Assembly: GCA_002170915.1 (NCBI GenBank)
Contig: NHHQ01000010.1
Coordinates: 1-26,063 of the forward strand
Length of the DNA stretch: 26,063 bases
Direction of reading: 5' to 3'
Source of the DNA: Rhodospirillaceae bacterium TMED167
GTDB lineage: Bacteria > Pseudomonadota > Alphaproteobacteria > Rhodospirillales_A > UBA2165
A model generated the notes under the pieces. That model made no database searches. It was not told the DNA's origin and saw only the letters and a program-made list of their open reading frames with translations. This document shows positions 15,482-23,756 of this stretch, one piece after another (positions within the stretch are counted from its first letter, which is position 1; every line of letters begins with the position of its first letter). The position numbers and the translations under genes are program-made.

Positions 15482-17337
15482 AATATAACGCTCTTGAATA
15501 TGAAATGCCCTGGCGGCCTAACTACGAGAAACAGGCTGTAGCTGGGTGGCTGGCCGCGAGTGCGGCAGCGGTAGCCGTGAACCACTACAGCCCCATGCCA
15601 TCCGACCCCTTCTACTGGATGACAGGCATCTGCGGTGTAATGGCGATGGCCCAGTTACCCAAAGCCATTCGACTGGCGAACCTTCAGAAGCACCTGCGGG
15701 GTAGGGAACTGGAGTTCATCAGCATGAAGGAGCTACAAAAGACCATTAAGGGCCATCCAACTGAAATGTGGGTTGGCTCAGGTTTCGATTGGGAGAATCG
15801 GCACACACAACGAGCCTTTGAAATTCTCAAACGGGACTGGTCGAGTATCGTCAACTTTGAAACCACGACAGAGAAGGTCGTGCGCCTGGCAACAGGCAAA
15901 AAGAAGAAGCCGAAACCGATTGGTGCTCCGTGGATCCATGGGTTGGAGCCTCAAGAACAGACACTGATGCAGGACTTGGATCACGCCGAAGGCCATACGC
16001 TGATTGTAGGCACCACGGGTGCCGGTAAAACCCGTATGTTCGACATCATGATTTCTCAGGCCATCATGCGTGGTGAGGCTGTGATCATTATCGACCCGAA
16101 GGGCGATAGGGATATGCGCGACAAGGCCCGCCGCGTGTGTGAGGCGATGGGCGAACCTGAAAAATTCATCTCTTTCCACCCGGCGTTCCCTGAAGAGTCT
16201 ATCCGTATTGACCCGCTGAGAAACTTCACTCGTGTCACGGAAATTGCGAGCCGTCTGGCAGCACTCATTCCCTCCGAGGCGGGAGCGGATCCATTCAAGA
16301 GCTTTGCCTGGCAGGCTTTGAATAATATTGCTCAGGCCCTGGTTATGACTTACCAGCGCCCGAACCTTGTACTGTTGAGACGATTCCTGGAAGGCGGGCC
16401 AGCCGGGTTGGTTATCAAGGCCGTAGAAGCCTATGCAGAGCAAGTCATGCCTGAGTGGGAGGCCGAAGCTGAGCCTTACAGAGAAAAGGTCAAAACCGGC
16501 AGCAAAGAGAAGAAAGCCTTCGCGATGCTACGTTTCTATTACGATGTGATTCAGCCGGTTCAGCCAAGCTCAGAGCTTGAAGGCTTGCTCAGCATGTTCC
16601 AGCACGATTCAACGCACTTCTCGAAGATGGTGGCGAACCTGCTGCCGATCATGAACATGCTCACCTCTGGCGAGTTGGGCAAGATGCTGTCCCCGGATGC
16701 GGGCGACTTGAACGATACTCGCGGAATCACCGATACCGCAAAGATCATCAACAATGGACAGGTGGCATACATCGGCCTGGACTCGCTGACCGATAGCATG
16801 GTGGGCAGTGCAATTGGTTCCATAATGCTGTCCGACCTGACCGCTGTTGCCGGTGATCGCTACAACTTCGGTGTGAACAACCGGGTGGTGAACATCTTTG
16901 TTGACGAGGCCGCAGAGGTCATCAACGACCCGTTCATCCAACTCCTGAACAAAGGTCGAGGTGCAAAACTTCGACTCTTCGTTGCAACCCAGACCTTCTC
17001 CGACTTCGCGGCTCGTATGGGCAGTAAAGATAAGGCTATTCAGGTCTTGGGGAACCTCAATAACAAATTTGCTTTGCGTGTGCTGGACACCGAGACACAG
17101 GAATACATCACCAGCAACCTGCCCAAAACCCGCGTGAAATATGTCATGAGGACACAAGGCCAAAACACGCATGGGGATGAGCCAATCATGCACGGGGGTA
17201 ACCAGGGTGAGCGACTCATGGAGGAGGAATCAGACCTGCTTCCTCCCCAGTTGCTGGGGATGCTCCCGAACCTTGAGTTCTTTGCAACGATCTCTGGTGG
17301 GAGGCTGATTAAAGGCCGACTGCCAATCCTTCAATAA
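15478..17337 (+). CDS. traD: Type IV coupling protein TraD
   Basis: The 619-aa size fits SXT/IncA/C TraD. The N-terminus has membrane segments at about residues 20-38 and 45-60. A Walker A motif GTTGAGKT lies at 178-185 and the Walker B NIFVDEAAE at 472-480 (Asp476-Glu477), followed by a QTFSDF-type motif. Coupling proteins pump the relaxase-DNA complex to the type IV secretion channel at the inner membrane, using ATP. The start overlaps traI by ATGA, with AAGGAG upstream, so it is co-translated with the relaxase. Confidence 0.95.
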   Translation: MKYNALEYEMPWRPNYEKQAVAGWLAASAAAVAVNHYSPMPSDPFYWMTGICGVMAMAQLPKAIRLANLQKHLRGRELEFISMKELQKTIKGHPTEMWVGSGFDWENRHTQRAFEILKRDWSSIVNFETTTEKVVRLATGKKKKPKPIGAPWIHGLEPQEQTLMQDLDHAEGHTLIVGTTGAGKTRMFDIMISQAIMRGEAVIIIDPKGDRDMRDKARRVCEAMGEPEKFISFHPAFPEESIRIDPLRNFTRVTEIASRLAALIPSEAGADPFKSFAWQALNNIAQALVMTYQRPNLVLLRRFLEGGPAGLVIKAVEAYAEQVMPEWEAEAEPYREKVKTGSKEKKAFAMLRFYYDVIQPVQPSSELEGLLSMFQHDSTHFSKMVANLLPIMNMLTSGELGKMLSPDAGDLNDTRGITDTAKIINNGQVAYIGLDSLTDSMVGSAIGSIMLSDLTAVAGDRYNFGVNNRVVNIFVDEAAEVINDPFIQLLNKGRGAKLRLFVATQTFSDFAARMGSKDKAIQVLGNLNNKFALRVLDTETQEYITSNLPKTRVKYVMRTQGQNTHGDEPIMHGGNQGERLMEEESDLLPPQLLGMLPNLEFFATISGGRLIKGRLPILQ

Positions 17338-17386
17338 GTACGTCGCCATGGCAGGCAGTGAAACACGAAAGTATGAGGTTACTCCG

Positions 17387-17932
17387 ATGGCAAAACAGCA
17401 CCCCTACGCACGGGTGATAGAAGGTCTCAAGGCAAGAGGCCGGAAGAACGCAGAGCTGCTGACGCTTCTGCAATTTGATTGGCCGGTGTCCCGCTTCGTT
17501 CTTGAAAAGATCAGCGAATACATCAGCGACCAGATTTGCGCCGATGAAGAGCCAGTGATTTACGAAATCATTGAAGGGGCACTCATTCGTTACAGCGAAG
17601 TCGTCCATTTCAAAGAAGGTAAGAAGATACCAGACCCCGTGCGCTTTGGGGTCTTTATCGAGGCGCTGATTTCAGAAACGTCCCGAATTATGGAGATTGA
17701 GATACAAGATGACGAAGGCTCTGCCTGGAATGTCGGCAGCGGGACCAGCTTCTGCGAGTGGTACAGCACACATTCCGGGGGCTTGAATATCTACCCAAAG
17801 CTCCATGAGAACGAGAAAAGTCTAAGGTCGGTTCTGTACGAGCTGATTACCAGTGAACAGATCCGCAGTGTATTGAGGAGAGTCAATTATGAAGAAGCCG
17901 TTGTGGCTGGTGGCATGGCTACTGGTCATTGA
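17387..17932 (+). CDS. Hypothetical transfer-operon protein, 181 aa
   Basis: The ATG at 17387 has GAGG nine bases upstream; the longer start at 17348 has no ribosome site. The sequence (MAKQHPYARVIEGLKARGRK...) is soluble, helical at the N-terminus and lacks membrane segments or known motifs. It lies between traD and the DUF4400 gene, where SXT and IncA/C elements usually have none or a different gene, and it overlaps the next start by 44 bases. No function can be given beyond membership of the transfer operon. Confidence 0.6.
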   Translation: MAKQHPYARVIEGLKARGRKNAELLTLLQFDWPVSRFVLEKISEYISDQICADEEPVIYEIIEGALIRYSEVVHFKEGKKIPDPVRFGVFIEALISETSRIMEIEIQDDEGSAWNVGSGTSFCEWYSTHSGGLNIYPKLHENEKSLRSVLYELITSEQIRSVLRRVNYEEAVVAGGMATGH

Positions 17933-18518
17933 GATCCTGGTCATCCTGTTGTTGGTGCCAGGTGATTGGACCGACAAGGCAATTGAGAAAGAGAGTGCGC
18001 TGGTGGAGGCAAGCCTCGGAAGTGAGTCCCGGTACTGGATAAGAGAACAGGCAGAGTCATGGTATCAAAGCGTCATGATCGACTCGGGGTTCTACGAAGG
18101 CATGTATTACACGCTTATCCCGACCGAGGAGCAACGCAAGAACTCCCGAGGCATGGAGAATATGGGAACGTGGTGGTTCGTGTGGGCGAAAGGTCGAATG
18201 GAGGCGTTAGCCAACGTGGTATACCAGTTCATGACCAGGACGGCGCTGTTTATGACTTGGGCGCCGTACATGCTGATACTGCTGCTCCCGGCCATCTACG
18301 ATGGGATGATGACCTGGCGTATCAAGAGGACAAACTTCGATTACGCCTCTCCCATTATTCATCGTTACGGGATCCGTTTCACCGGCTACCTGGTGCTGGG
18401 CTTGGGAATCGCATTCTTTGCGCCAATTGCGCTGAACCCAATCATCATACCCATCGTCATGATGATCTGCTGTGTGCTGATTGGACTCACCATGGGTAAC
18501 CTGCAAAAACGAGTGTGA
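17889..18518 (+). CDS. DUF4400 conjugative-element membrane protein (s043/TraJ-like)
   Basis: The 209-aa protein has the DUF4400 plan: a first membrane span at about residues 5-23, a periplasmic loop with conserved aromatics (RYWIREQAESWYQSVM, GTWWFVWAKGR), and three or four more spans (TALFMTWAPYMLILLLP, then GIRFTGYLVLGLGIAFF and IIIPIVMMICCVLIG). This family sits after traD in SXT (s043) and IncA/C (traJ) elements and is thought to help the coupling protein. GAGGAG precedes the start. It is the last gene of the traI unit; a perfect palindrome follows its stop. Confidence 0.8.
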   Translation: MKKPLWLVAWLLVIEILVILLLVPGDWTDKAIEKESALVEASLGSESRYWIREQAESWYQSVMIDSGFYEGMYYTLIPTEEQRKNSRGMENMGTWWFVWAKGRMEALANVVYQFMTRTALFMTWAPYMLILLLPAIYDGMMTWRIKRTNFDYASPIIHRYGIRFTGYLVLGLGIAFFAPIALNPIIIPIVMMICCVLIGLTMGNLQKRV

Positions 18519-18548
18519 AACATCGGATGGCCGACGCCACCCGAAAAT

Positions 18549-18564
18549 CTTTCACATGTGAAAG
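18549..18564. promoter_or_regulatory. Perfect 16-bp palindrome
   Basis: CTTTCACATGTGAAAG is self-complementary over all 16 bases. It lies 30 bases after the DUF4400 stop and 30 bases before the activator-type box upstream of the 52-codon gene. A homodimer operator is plausible; a weak hairpin with the following U-rich CTTTTC is the alternative. Confidence 0.55.
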
Positions 18565-18581
18565 TTCACTTTTCTCGCTGG

Positions 18582-18619
18582 CGGACGCTTTGCGCCCAAA
18601 ATGGGCAATTCGGCGTCCG
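18582..18619 (+). promoter_or_regulatory. Putative activator box A
   Basis: GCGCCCAAAATGGGC (core 18594-18606, itself an inverted repeat) is followed by GGCGTCCG at 18612-18619, and CGGACGC at 18582-18588 pairs with it across the site. It lies 84 bases before the 52-codon gene. It shares TTTGCGCCC, the AAAT spacer, GGCA and GGC-TCCGT with box D at 23797-23830. Confidence 0.65.
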
Positions 18620-18680
18620 TCGATTTCCTTCCCTCTGGGTGACAATGCGTTCATGGGTAATGAGCACTAGAGAGGTAACC

Positions 18681-18839
18681 ATGAATCACGTCGCTCAAGA
18701 ACATCCGAAATGTGAATCCAGTAGCGCAGGCATTGTGTCCGCGTGGGTTTTCTGGAATGCGCTATTTCTCGGTGGTCTCGTATTTGGCCTGGAAGCATCT
18801 GGATACAGCGTTCTCGGCGCTTTGACATCCGTATTCTGA
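18681..18839 (+). CDS. Small membrane peptide, 52 aa
   Basis: The ATG at 18681 follows GAGAGG. The peptide (MNHVAQEHPKCESSSAGI...) has a soluble N-terminus with one Cys and a hydrophobic half from residue 17 to the end (AWVFWNALFLGGLVFGLEAS). It has its own activator-type box 84 bases upstream and its own terminator 28 bases downstream, which supports it as a real transcription unit. It lies between the DUF4400 gene and traL. No family is recognised. Confidence 0.6.
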   Translation: MNHVAQEHPKCESSSAGIVSAWVFWNALFLGGLVFGLEASGYSVLGALTSVF

Positions 18840-18866
18840 CAGGCGTAGCCACCCCTCCTATCCCTT

Positions 18867-18893
18867 AGCGGCCCTCGTGGCCGCTTTTTTTTT
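18867..18893 (+). terminator. Rho-independent terminator after the 52-codon gene
   Basis: AGCGGCC (18867-18873) and GGCCGCT (18879-18885) form a 7-bp stem with loop CTCGT, followed by an unbroken run of T to 18893. It separates the small gene from the traL operon, so traL needs its own promoter. Confidence 0.9.
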
Positions 18894-18905
18894 GCCAACC
18901 GGCTG

Positions 18906-18937
18906 GAATTGCCCAAAAAGGGTGAGAACGGATGCCA
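18906..18937 (+). promoter_or_regulatory. Putative activator box B, upstream of traL
   Basis: TTGCCCAAAAAGGGTGAG is followed by CGGATGCC. It aligns base for base in spacing with box C at 23201-23229 (GGAA-TGCCCAAAA-GG, then GATGC and a nearby TACTTC). The C-block is 77 bases before traL and 17 bases after the terminator. Confidence 0.65.
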
Positions 18938-18990
18938 GCTTACTTCCCGATGTATCAGAAAATAGCCCGAGAAATCAAAAGGGGAGGTTT

Positions 18991-19272
18991 ATGAAACCTG
19001 TAAAAATTCCAAGACGAGTCGATGAACCGCCGCACCTGATGATGTGGAGTGCGGATGAACTGGCTCCCATGCTGATAGGCCTTGTTATCGGGGTAGTTCT
19101 GGGTAAGGCATTCATCTGTACGGTTATCGGTCTTGTCATTACGAACCTTTACCGAAAATTCAGAGATAACCATCCAGACGGTTATCTCCTTCACATGTTG
19201 TATTGGACGGGACTGCCGATGACGAAATCCAAGACCTTTAAGAATCCCTACATCCGGAGGTACTTCCCATGA
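18991..19272 (+). CDS. traL: Type IV secretion pore protein TraL
   Basis: The ATG at 18991 with GGGGAGG upstream gives 93 aa, the usual TraL size; a start at 18877 would lie inside the terminator. A basic N-terminus with IPRRVDEPP leads to one hydrophobic segment at about 24-48 (ELAPMLIGLVIGVVLG), and the C-terminus ends in NPYIRRYFP. TraL (VirB3-like) is an inner-membrane part of the F-type mating pore. It heads the traL-E-K-B-V-A operon and overlaps traE by ATGA. Confidence 0.9.
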   Translation: MKPVKIPRRVDEPPHLMMWSADELAPMLIGLVIGVVLGKAFICTVIGLVITNLYRKFRDNHPDGYLLHMLYWTGLPMTKSKTFKNPYIRRYFP

Positions 19273-19886
19273 ACCTCAAAAGTTACTTGAAGTCGTGGGA
19301 AGGGACGCAGAACGAAAACAAGTGGGGCCGCATGTTTATCGCGGGCCTGATCGTTGCCGTTTTGGTTCTGATTGGGATGCTCGCTAACAAGCAAACCATC
19401 GTGACCATTCAGCCTTTCACTCTCCACGACGAAGCCTGGGTGACCGAGGATGACTCATCGCAAGGCTACAAGGAAGCCTGGGGATTTGCGCTGGCGCAGT
19501 TGTTTGGGAACGTCACGCCTTCCAATGTTGGCTTCATCAAAGACCGCATTGATCGCCTGCTTTCGCCCGCTATCTATAACGATGTGGTTAACGTGCTGGA
19601 GATGCAGTCTCAGCAAATCCGCAATGACCGCGTGAGCATTCGTTTTGAACCCAGATTTGTAGAGTACGAACCGAAGAGCGAAAAGGTCTTCGTTTACGGC
19701 TATTCGTTCACCAAAGGTATGTCCAACGAATCCGAAGTCCGTACTGACAGAACCTACGAGTTTGAAATAGCCATCTCAAACTATATCCCCGTTATTGACT
19801 TCATGGATACCTATGAAGGACGCCCTCGGACTGAGGATGTGCTGGAGCGATTGCAACGAAGAGAGGAGCGCCGGAGCGAACGATGA
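19269..19886 (+). CDS. traE: Type IV secretion pore protein TraE
   Basis: The 205-aa protein has a short cytoplasmic N-terminus (MNLKSYLKSWEGTQNENKW), one span at about residues 21-39 and a periplasmic domain with the TraE-like start KQTIVTIQPFTL. TraE is the VirB5/VirB8-like inner-membrane scaffold protein of F-type pores. Both ends overlap the neighbours by ATGA, so translation is coupled. The length fits the family. Confidence 0.92.
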   Translation: MNLKSYLKSWEGTQNENKWGRMFIAGLIVAVLVLIGMLANKQTIVTIQPFTLHDEAWVTEDDSSQGYKEAWGFALAQLFGNVTPSNVGFIKDRIDRLLSPAIYNDVVNVLEMQSQQIRNDRVSIRFEPRFVEYEPKSEKVFVYGYSFTKGMSNESEVRTDRTYEFEIAISNYIPVIDFMDTYEGRPRTEDVLERLQRREERRSER

Positions 19887-20824
19887 ATATGAAAAAAACT
19901 ATTTTGGCGCTGGCGGTGGTGCTGTCTGCATCGGCAACAGCCAATGCGCAAGATGCTATTCCTGTGGTTCCGGCCAGCGTCATGAAAAATGCCGCCCAGG
20001 AAGCGCGAAAAGTGGGCATCGAGGGTGAAAGCAAGAATAGCCCTGATAGTTCCTATGCAGGGGCAAGCGTGTCTCAGGATCCTGTTCTTACCATGACGCC
20101 GGGGGTGAACCAGATTATCCCGGTGGCGATTGGTCACCCTAATCGTATTGTGACGCCTTTTGGCAACCCCGAGGTTGTCTCTACCTCCCTGTCTGGCGGA
20201 GAAAAAGAAGGGGAATGTGGCGAAGTCTGCATCAAGGAAAACGTGGTGTACGTTGCAACTGATAAAGAACACCCCGTCACCATGTTTATCACCGAGAAGG
20301 GCAGCGAAACACAAGCGCTGAGCCTGACGATGGTTCCGCGCAAGATCCCGCCTCGCGAAGTTTTCCTCAAGCTCGACGGCCAGACTGTCGCTTCTGGGCT
20401 TTATTCCAACCCCAAAGCCGAACGCTGGGAGCGCAGCAAGCCATACGTGGAAACTCTTCGTTCCGTGTTCCGTAAGCTGGCGCTGGGAGAAATCCCGCAG
20501 GGCTACACCATGAACGCTATCCCCAATACCGTCGCGCCTCCTTACTGCGACCACCCAGGCATGAAGGTTTCGTTCAAGCACGGACAGATGCTCATGGGGC
20601 ATAGCTTGTCGGTATTTGTAGGGGTGGCGGAAAACACTTCTTCTGACGCGCTGGAGTTCCAAGAAGCCACCTGTGGTGACTGGGATGTAGCGGCTGTGAC
20701 TACTTGGCCGCTGAAAGTGCTGGAGCCTGGTCAGAAAACTGAAGTGTATGTCGCCCGGAAACAAATGACTGGGCAGGCTCCTGTGACTTCTAAGCGTCCA
20801 TCGCTGCTAGGAGGTGCGCAATGA
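19883..20824 (+). CDS. traK: Type IV secretion pore protein TraK (secretin-like)
   Basis: A signal peptide (MNMKKTILALAVVLSASATANA, cut after Ala22) leads to a 291-aa periplasmic protein. Segments such as GVNQIIPVAIGHPNRIVTPF and HPVTMFITEKG are typical of TraK, the VirB9-like protein that forms the outer-membrane ring with TraV and TraB. Four Cys (GECGEVC, YCDHPG, TCGDW) may form disulfides. It is slightly longer than F TraK, as in SXT-type systems, and overlaps traE and traB by ATGA. Confidence 0.92.
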   Translation: MNMKKTILALAVVLSASATANAQDAIPVVPASVMKNAAQEARKVGIEGESKNSPDSSYAGASVSQDPVLTMTPGVNQIIPVAIGHPNRIVTPFGNPEVVSTSLSGGEKEGECGEVCIKENVVYVATDKEHPVTMFITEKGSETQALSLTMVPRKIPPREVFLKLDGQTVASGLYSNPKAERWERSKPYVETLRSVFRKLALGEIPQGYTMNAIPNTVAPPYCDHPGMKVSFKHGQMLMGHSLSVFVGVAENTSSDALEFQEATCGDWDVAAVTTWPLKVLEPGQKTEVYVARKQMTGQAPVTSKRPSLLGGAQ

Positions 20825-22149
20825 GGGGAGCATGGGACAATTTAAACCCCAAACACAAGCGATGGGTCGCCATAGGTCTGGGTGGGGTGGTTATCTTCAG
20901 TGTGGTTGCCCTTTTCTCTGGCGGTGAACCAAGCGAGCGGAAAAAGACTTCTCGGGAAGACAGCATCCGCCACATTCTGACTGACACCAATACTCGCGAA
21001 GTTGGCATTGATGCTCTATCTGCCGACCTGAAGTTAGTGACTCGTGAAAACGAGACGCTGCGCAGAGACCTTGAGCGTTTTAAAGAAGAGGTGGCTCGTA
21101 ATTCAGGCCAAGCGTCCGCCGACAAAGCATTGAGCCGTGACCTGGCTCGTATGCAGGAAGAGCTTGAAAAGCTGAAAGATCGCAATAAGGAGCTGGCTGA
21201 AGAGGTCAAGAAAGGCAACTCTGCCGCCAGTGAAGGCGAAACAGATCCTCGTGCCCGAGGTGCTACACCGGTCAACACAGCGTCAGCACCAGCACCAGCC
21301 GGAGCTGACGGAGAGCTGGATTACAAGAACCCTGAAGACTTCTTCAAGAACGCCCCGGTCCCGGACACCAAGGCAGAAGATGCTGAGAATGAGCGTGGTG
21401 CCAGAGGACAAGCTCCTAAGCCAAAAGGGCTGACTATCGCCAGCTACTCTTCCTCGTCAGCGGAGGATGAAGAGGTTGCGGATGTCGATGGCAAGGACGA
21501 TGAGATGTTCATGCCAGCGGGTTCCATCATCACTGGCGTCCTGATTAACGGTATGGATGCACCGACCGCGCAGGGGGCTCGGCAGGATCCTTTCCCGGCA
21601 ACACTGCGCATCCAGAAGGAAGCCATTCTGCCGAATAGGTTCCGGGCTGATATTCGCGAATGTTTCTTGATCATCTCAGGCTACGGTGACCTTAGTTCTG
21701 AACGCGCATATCTGCGTGGCGAAACGCTTTCTTGCGTGAAAGACAACGGTGATGTCATTGAAACCCCGTTCGATGCTTACGCCGTGGGTGAAGACGGTAA
21801 AGCAGGTATTCGTGGTCGCCTGGTCTCCAAGCAGGGACAAATCATCGCCAAATCCTTGATGGCGGGCTTCCTCAGTGGCGCAGCAGAGGCATTCGACGTA
21901 GACGCCGTGCCTACCCTCAACCTGGAGAACACAGGGCGGACCCAGTATCAACAGACCGACTTTACCGGCACGTTGGCTCAAGGTGCTGCGGCTAAGGGTG
22001 CAAGTAACGCTCTGGATCGAATCGCTCAGTTCTATATCCAGATGGCTGAAGGCATCTTCCCGGTAATCGAAATTGATGCTGGTCGCCAAGTCGAAATCAT
22101 TGTGACCAAGGGCTCCTCGCTGCGAGTTCGTGGTTCTAAAGCCGAATAA
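20821..22149 (+). CDS. traB: Type IV secretion pore protein TraB
   Basis: The 442-aa protein has one N-terminal span at about residues 15-33 (WVAIGLGGVVIFSVVALF), a coiled coil at about 60-135 (heptads in NETLRRDLERFKEEV and ARMQEELEKLKDRNKEL), a Pro/Ala linker and a C-terminal VirB10-like domain (PAGSIITGVLINGMDAPTA, LPNRFRADIRECFLIISG). TraB links the inner membrane to the outer-membrane ring. Position after traK and length fit SXT/IncA/C TraB. The stop is ten bases before traV. Confidence 0.94.
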   Translation: MRGAWDNLNPKHKRWVAIGLGGVVIFSVVALFSGGEPSERKKTSREDSIRHILTDTNTREVGIDALSADLKLVTRENETLRRDLERFKEEVARNSGQASADKALSRDLARMQEELEKLKDRNKELAEEVKKGNSAASEGETDPRARGATPVNTASAPAPAGADGELDYKNPEDFFKNAPVPDTKAEDAENERGARGQAPKPKGLTIASYSSSSAEDEEVADVDGKDDEMFMPAGSIITGVLINGMDAPTAQGARQDPFPATLRIQKEAILPNRFRADIRECFLIISGYGDLSSERAYLRGETLSCVKDNGDVIETPFDAYAVGEDGKAGIRGRLVSKQGQIIAKSLMAGFLSGAAEAFDVDAVPTLNLENTGRTQYQQTDFTGTLAQGAAAKGASNALDRIAQFYIQMAEGIFPVIEIDAGRQVEIIVTKGSSLRVRGSKAE

Positions 22150-22159
22150 GGGGTGAAAA

Positions 22160-22711
22160 ATGTCGAAAACAACCAAAACGGGCAAAAGCGCGGGCGTGGG
22201 TTCGCGATTCCTTTCAGTAACATTCAGGAAGATGTTGATGGTGGGCGGTTTGCTGACCGCGCTCAGTGGCTGTTCGTCCCTCAACATCGGCAGTAGTGAA
22301 TACGCATGTCCTGGTATGCCAAATGGCGTCCAGTGCATGTCAGCTCGGGATGTCTATGCCGCCACGAACGATGGGCAAGTACCTCGACCGATGAGCCCTG
22401 ACGAAGCAGAGGCCAAGGCAGAAGGCAACCTAGATGAATCGGGGCAGGGGGCAGCGGCTCCAGGCTCTACAAGAAGTGCGGGGGATGAGGTTATCAACAC
22501 TTACGTTGCGCCTCGACTCCCAAACAAGCCTGTTCCAATCAGAACACCGGCTCAAGTTATGCGGATATGGGTGGCTCCCTGGGAGGACACGAACGGTGAC
22601 CTCATCGTGACGGGTTACATCTACACCGAAATTGAGCCGCGACGCTGGGTTATTGGTGACAGCGCGCCGGATAGTGAGCCTGTTATTAGGCCGCTGCAAT
22701 CAGCAAAGTAA
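22160..22711 (+). CDS. traV: Type IV secretion outer-membrane lipoprotein TraV
   Basis: An extended N-terminus leads to a lipobox LSGC with lipidated Cys38, followed by the TraV signature YACPGMPNGVQC (two Cys). A variable Pro/Gly linker and a short beta-rich C-terminal part (VMRIWVAPWEDTNGDLIV) complete 183 aa. TraV anchors the outer ring of the pore in the outer membrane with TraK and TraB. An AAGGGGTG ribosome site precedes the start. Confidence 0.92.
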   Translation: MSKTTKTGKSAGVGSRFLSVTFRKMLMVGGLLTALSGCSSLNIGSSEYACPGMPNGVQCMSARDVYAATNDGQVPRPMSPDEAEAKAEGNLDESGQGAAAPGSTRSAGDEVINTYVAPRLPNKPVPIRTPAQVMRIWVAPWEDTNGDLIVTGYIYTEIEPRRWVIGDSAPDSEPVIRPLQSAK

Positions 22712-22733
22712 GTTAAAAAAAGGAGCGTTCTTA

Positions 22734-23111
22734 ATGAACATAGTTCAAACAGCCCGTGAAGTGGGCAAATCTCCGGCAGCAGTGACCCTCGGTCTGGTTG
22801 CTCTGTCATTTGTGTTTTCTGATGCTGCGTATGCAGGTGGTGGTGGTGCCGAATTCGATGATGTCTGGGCGACCCTCCGTGAGTGGACGGAAGGTACTCT
22901 GGGCCGCATTGTAGCCGGTGCCATGATCCTCGTGGGTATCATCGGCGGTATTGCCCGTCAGTCCCTGATGGCGTTCGCCATGGGTGTGGCTGGTGGCATG
23001 GGCCTCTACAACACGCCGACCATCATTGAAACCATCATGTCTGCCACTCTGGAGAAGGCGTCCACCGTCACTCCGGCAGTCATTCAACTGTCGAACGGAT
23101 TGGGGGGCTGA
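22734..23111 (+). CDS. traA: Conjugative pilin TraA, first copy
   Basis: The ATG at 22734 with AGGAG upstream is chosen over an in-frame start inside traV. A signal peptide ends in AYA at residue 34, giving a 91-aa mature pilin GGGGAEFDDVWATLREW..., with two hydrophobic segments (RIVAGAMILVGIIGGIA and MAFAMGVAGGMGLY) around a short basic turn (RQ), as in F-type and SXT pilins. The C-terminal tail EKASTVTPAVIQLSNGLGG is variable. It is the last gene of the traL operon, 22 bases after traV, followed by a terminator. Confidence 0.92.
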   Translation: MNIVQTAREVGKSPAAVTLGLVALSFVFSDAAYAGGGGAEFDDVWATLREWTEGTLGRIVAGAMILVGIIGGIARQSLMAFAMGVAGGMGLYNTPTIIETIMSATLEKASTVTPAVIQLSNGLGG

Positions 23112-23139
23112 CCGGCTTCCCGATTGCAGTAAAAGCCTG

Positions 23140-23182
23140 AGCCCCCCGTCTGCCGAGAGGTAGTTCGGGGGCTTTGTTTTTT
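23140..23182 (+). terminator. Rho-independent terminator after the first pilin gene
   Basis: AGCCCCC (23140-23146) and GGGGGCT (23167-23173) form a 7-bp stem with a 20-base loop, followed by TTGTTTTTT. The second pilin gene therefore needs its own promoter. Confidence 0.85.
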
Positions 23183-23200
23183 AGGGGGTAGGAGACTGGA

Positions 23201-23229
23201 AGTGCCCAAAATGGCAAAAAAGCGATGCG
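23201..23229 (+). promoter_or_regulatory. Putative activator box C, upstream of the second pilin
   Basis: GTGCCCAAAATGGCAAAA followed by GCGATGCGC aligns with box B near traL. Its C-block is 126 bases before the second pilin start, somewhat farther than the other copies, and 25 bases after the terminator. Confidence 0.6.
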
Positions 23230-23332
23230 CTACTTCAACCAACATATCAATAACATAAAGCCGCTAGGCCAATCCGTGCGGATAGTCCGAGTTCCCGATA
23301 ACTGATTATGAATGAAAGAAGGAGTGTTCTGG

Positions 23333-23728
23333 ATGAACATTGCGCAAAATGTAGTACACACGGCTCGAACCGTGAGTAAATCGCCCGCTGCGATGGCCCT
23401 GGGTCTCGTGGCGTTATCACTTGTGTTTTCTGATGCTGCGTATGCAGGTGGTGGTGGTGCTGAATTCGATGATGTCTGGGCGACCCTCCGTGAGTGGACG
23501 GAAGGTACTCTGGGTCGCATCGTAGCCGGTGCCATGATCCTCGTGGGTATTATCGGCGGCATCGCCCGTCAGTCCCTGATGGCGTTCGCCCTGGGTGTCG
23601 CTGGTGGCATGGGTCTCTACAACACGCCGACCATCATTGAAACCATCATGTCTGCCACTCTGGAGAAGGCTGCGACTGTAACCCCAACCGTTATGCAGTT
23701 GACCAACGGCCTCGGCGGCTGTTCCTAA
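23333..23728 (+). CDS. Conjugative pilin TraA, second copy
   Basis: The ATG at 23333 has AGAAGGAG upstream. The signal peptide is four residues longer and quite different from that of the first copy but ends in the same VFSDAAYA cleavage site after residue 38. The mature pilin (93 aa) differs from the first by one Met-to-Leu change in the second hydrophobic segment, changes in the last 17 residues (Ala, Thr, Met and Thr for Ser, Ala, Ile and Ser), and an added Cys-Ser end. It has its own box and terminator. It could be the main or an alternative pilus subunit. Confidence 0.9.
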   Translation: MNIAQNVVHTARTVSKSPAAMALGLVALSLVFSDAAYAGGGGAEFDDVWATLREWTEGTLGRIVAGAMILVGIIGGIARQSLMAFALGVAGGMGLYNTPTIIETIMSATLEKAATVTPTVMQLTNGLGGCS

Positions 23729-23756
23729 ACCGCTAAAAACGCTGGAATTTCATCGA

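Larger units (their letters stand above)
22811..23670 (+). repeat. 249-bp direct repeat of the pilin core (22811-23059 and 23422-23670)
   Basis: The two copies differ at nine positions by eye, eight synonymous and one Met-to-Leu. Identity falls sharply outside these limits, upstream in the signal-peptide coding part and downstream in the tail. Confidence 0.9.

Noticed and set aside
19811..20764. Leftward 317-codon frame opposite traK
   Set aside because: The His/Arg-rich composition is typical of an antisense shadow; traK on the other strand has signal peptide, overlaps and family features.
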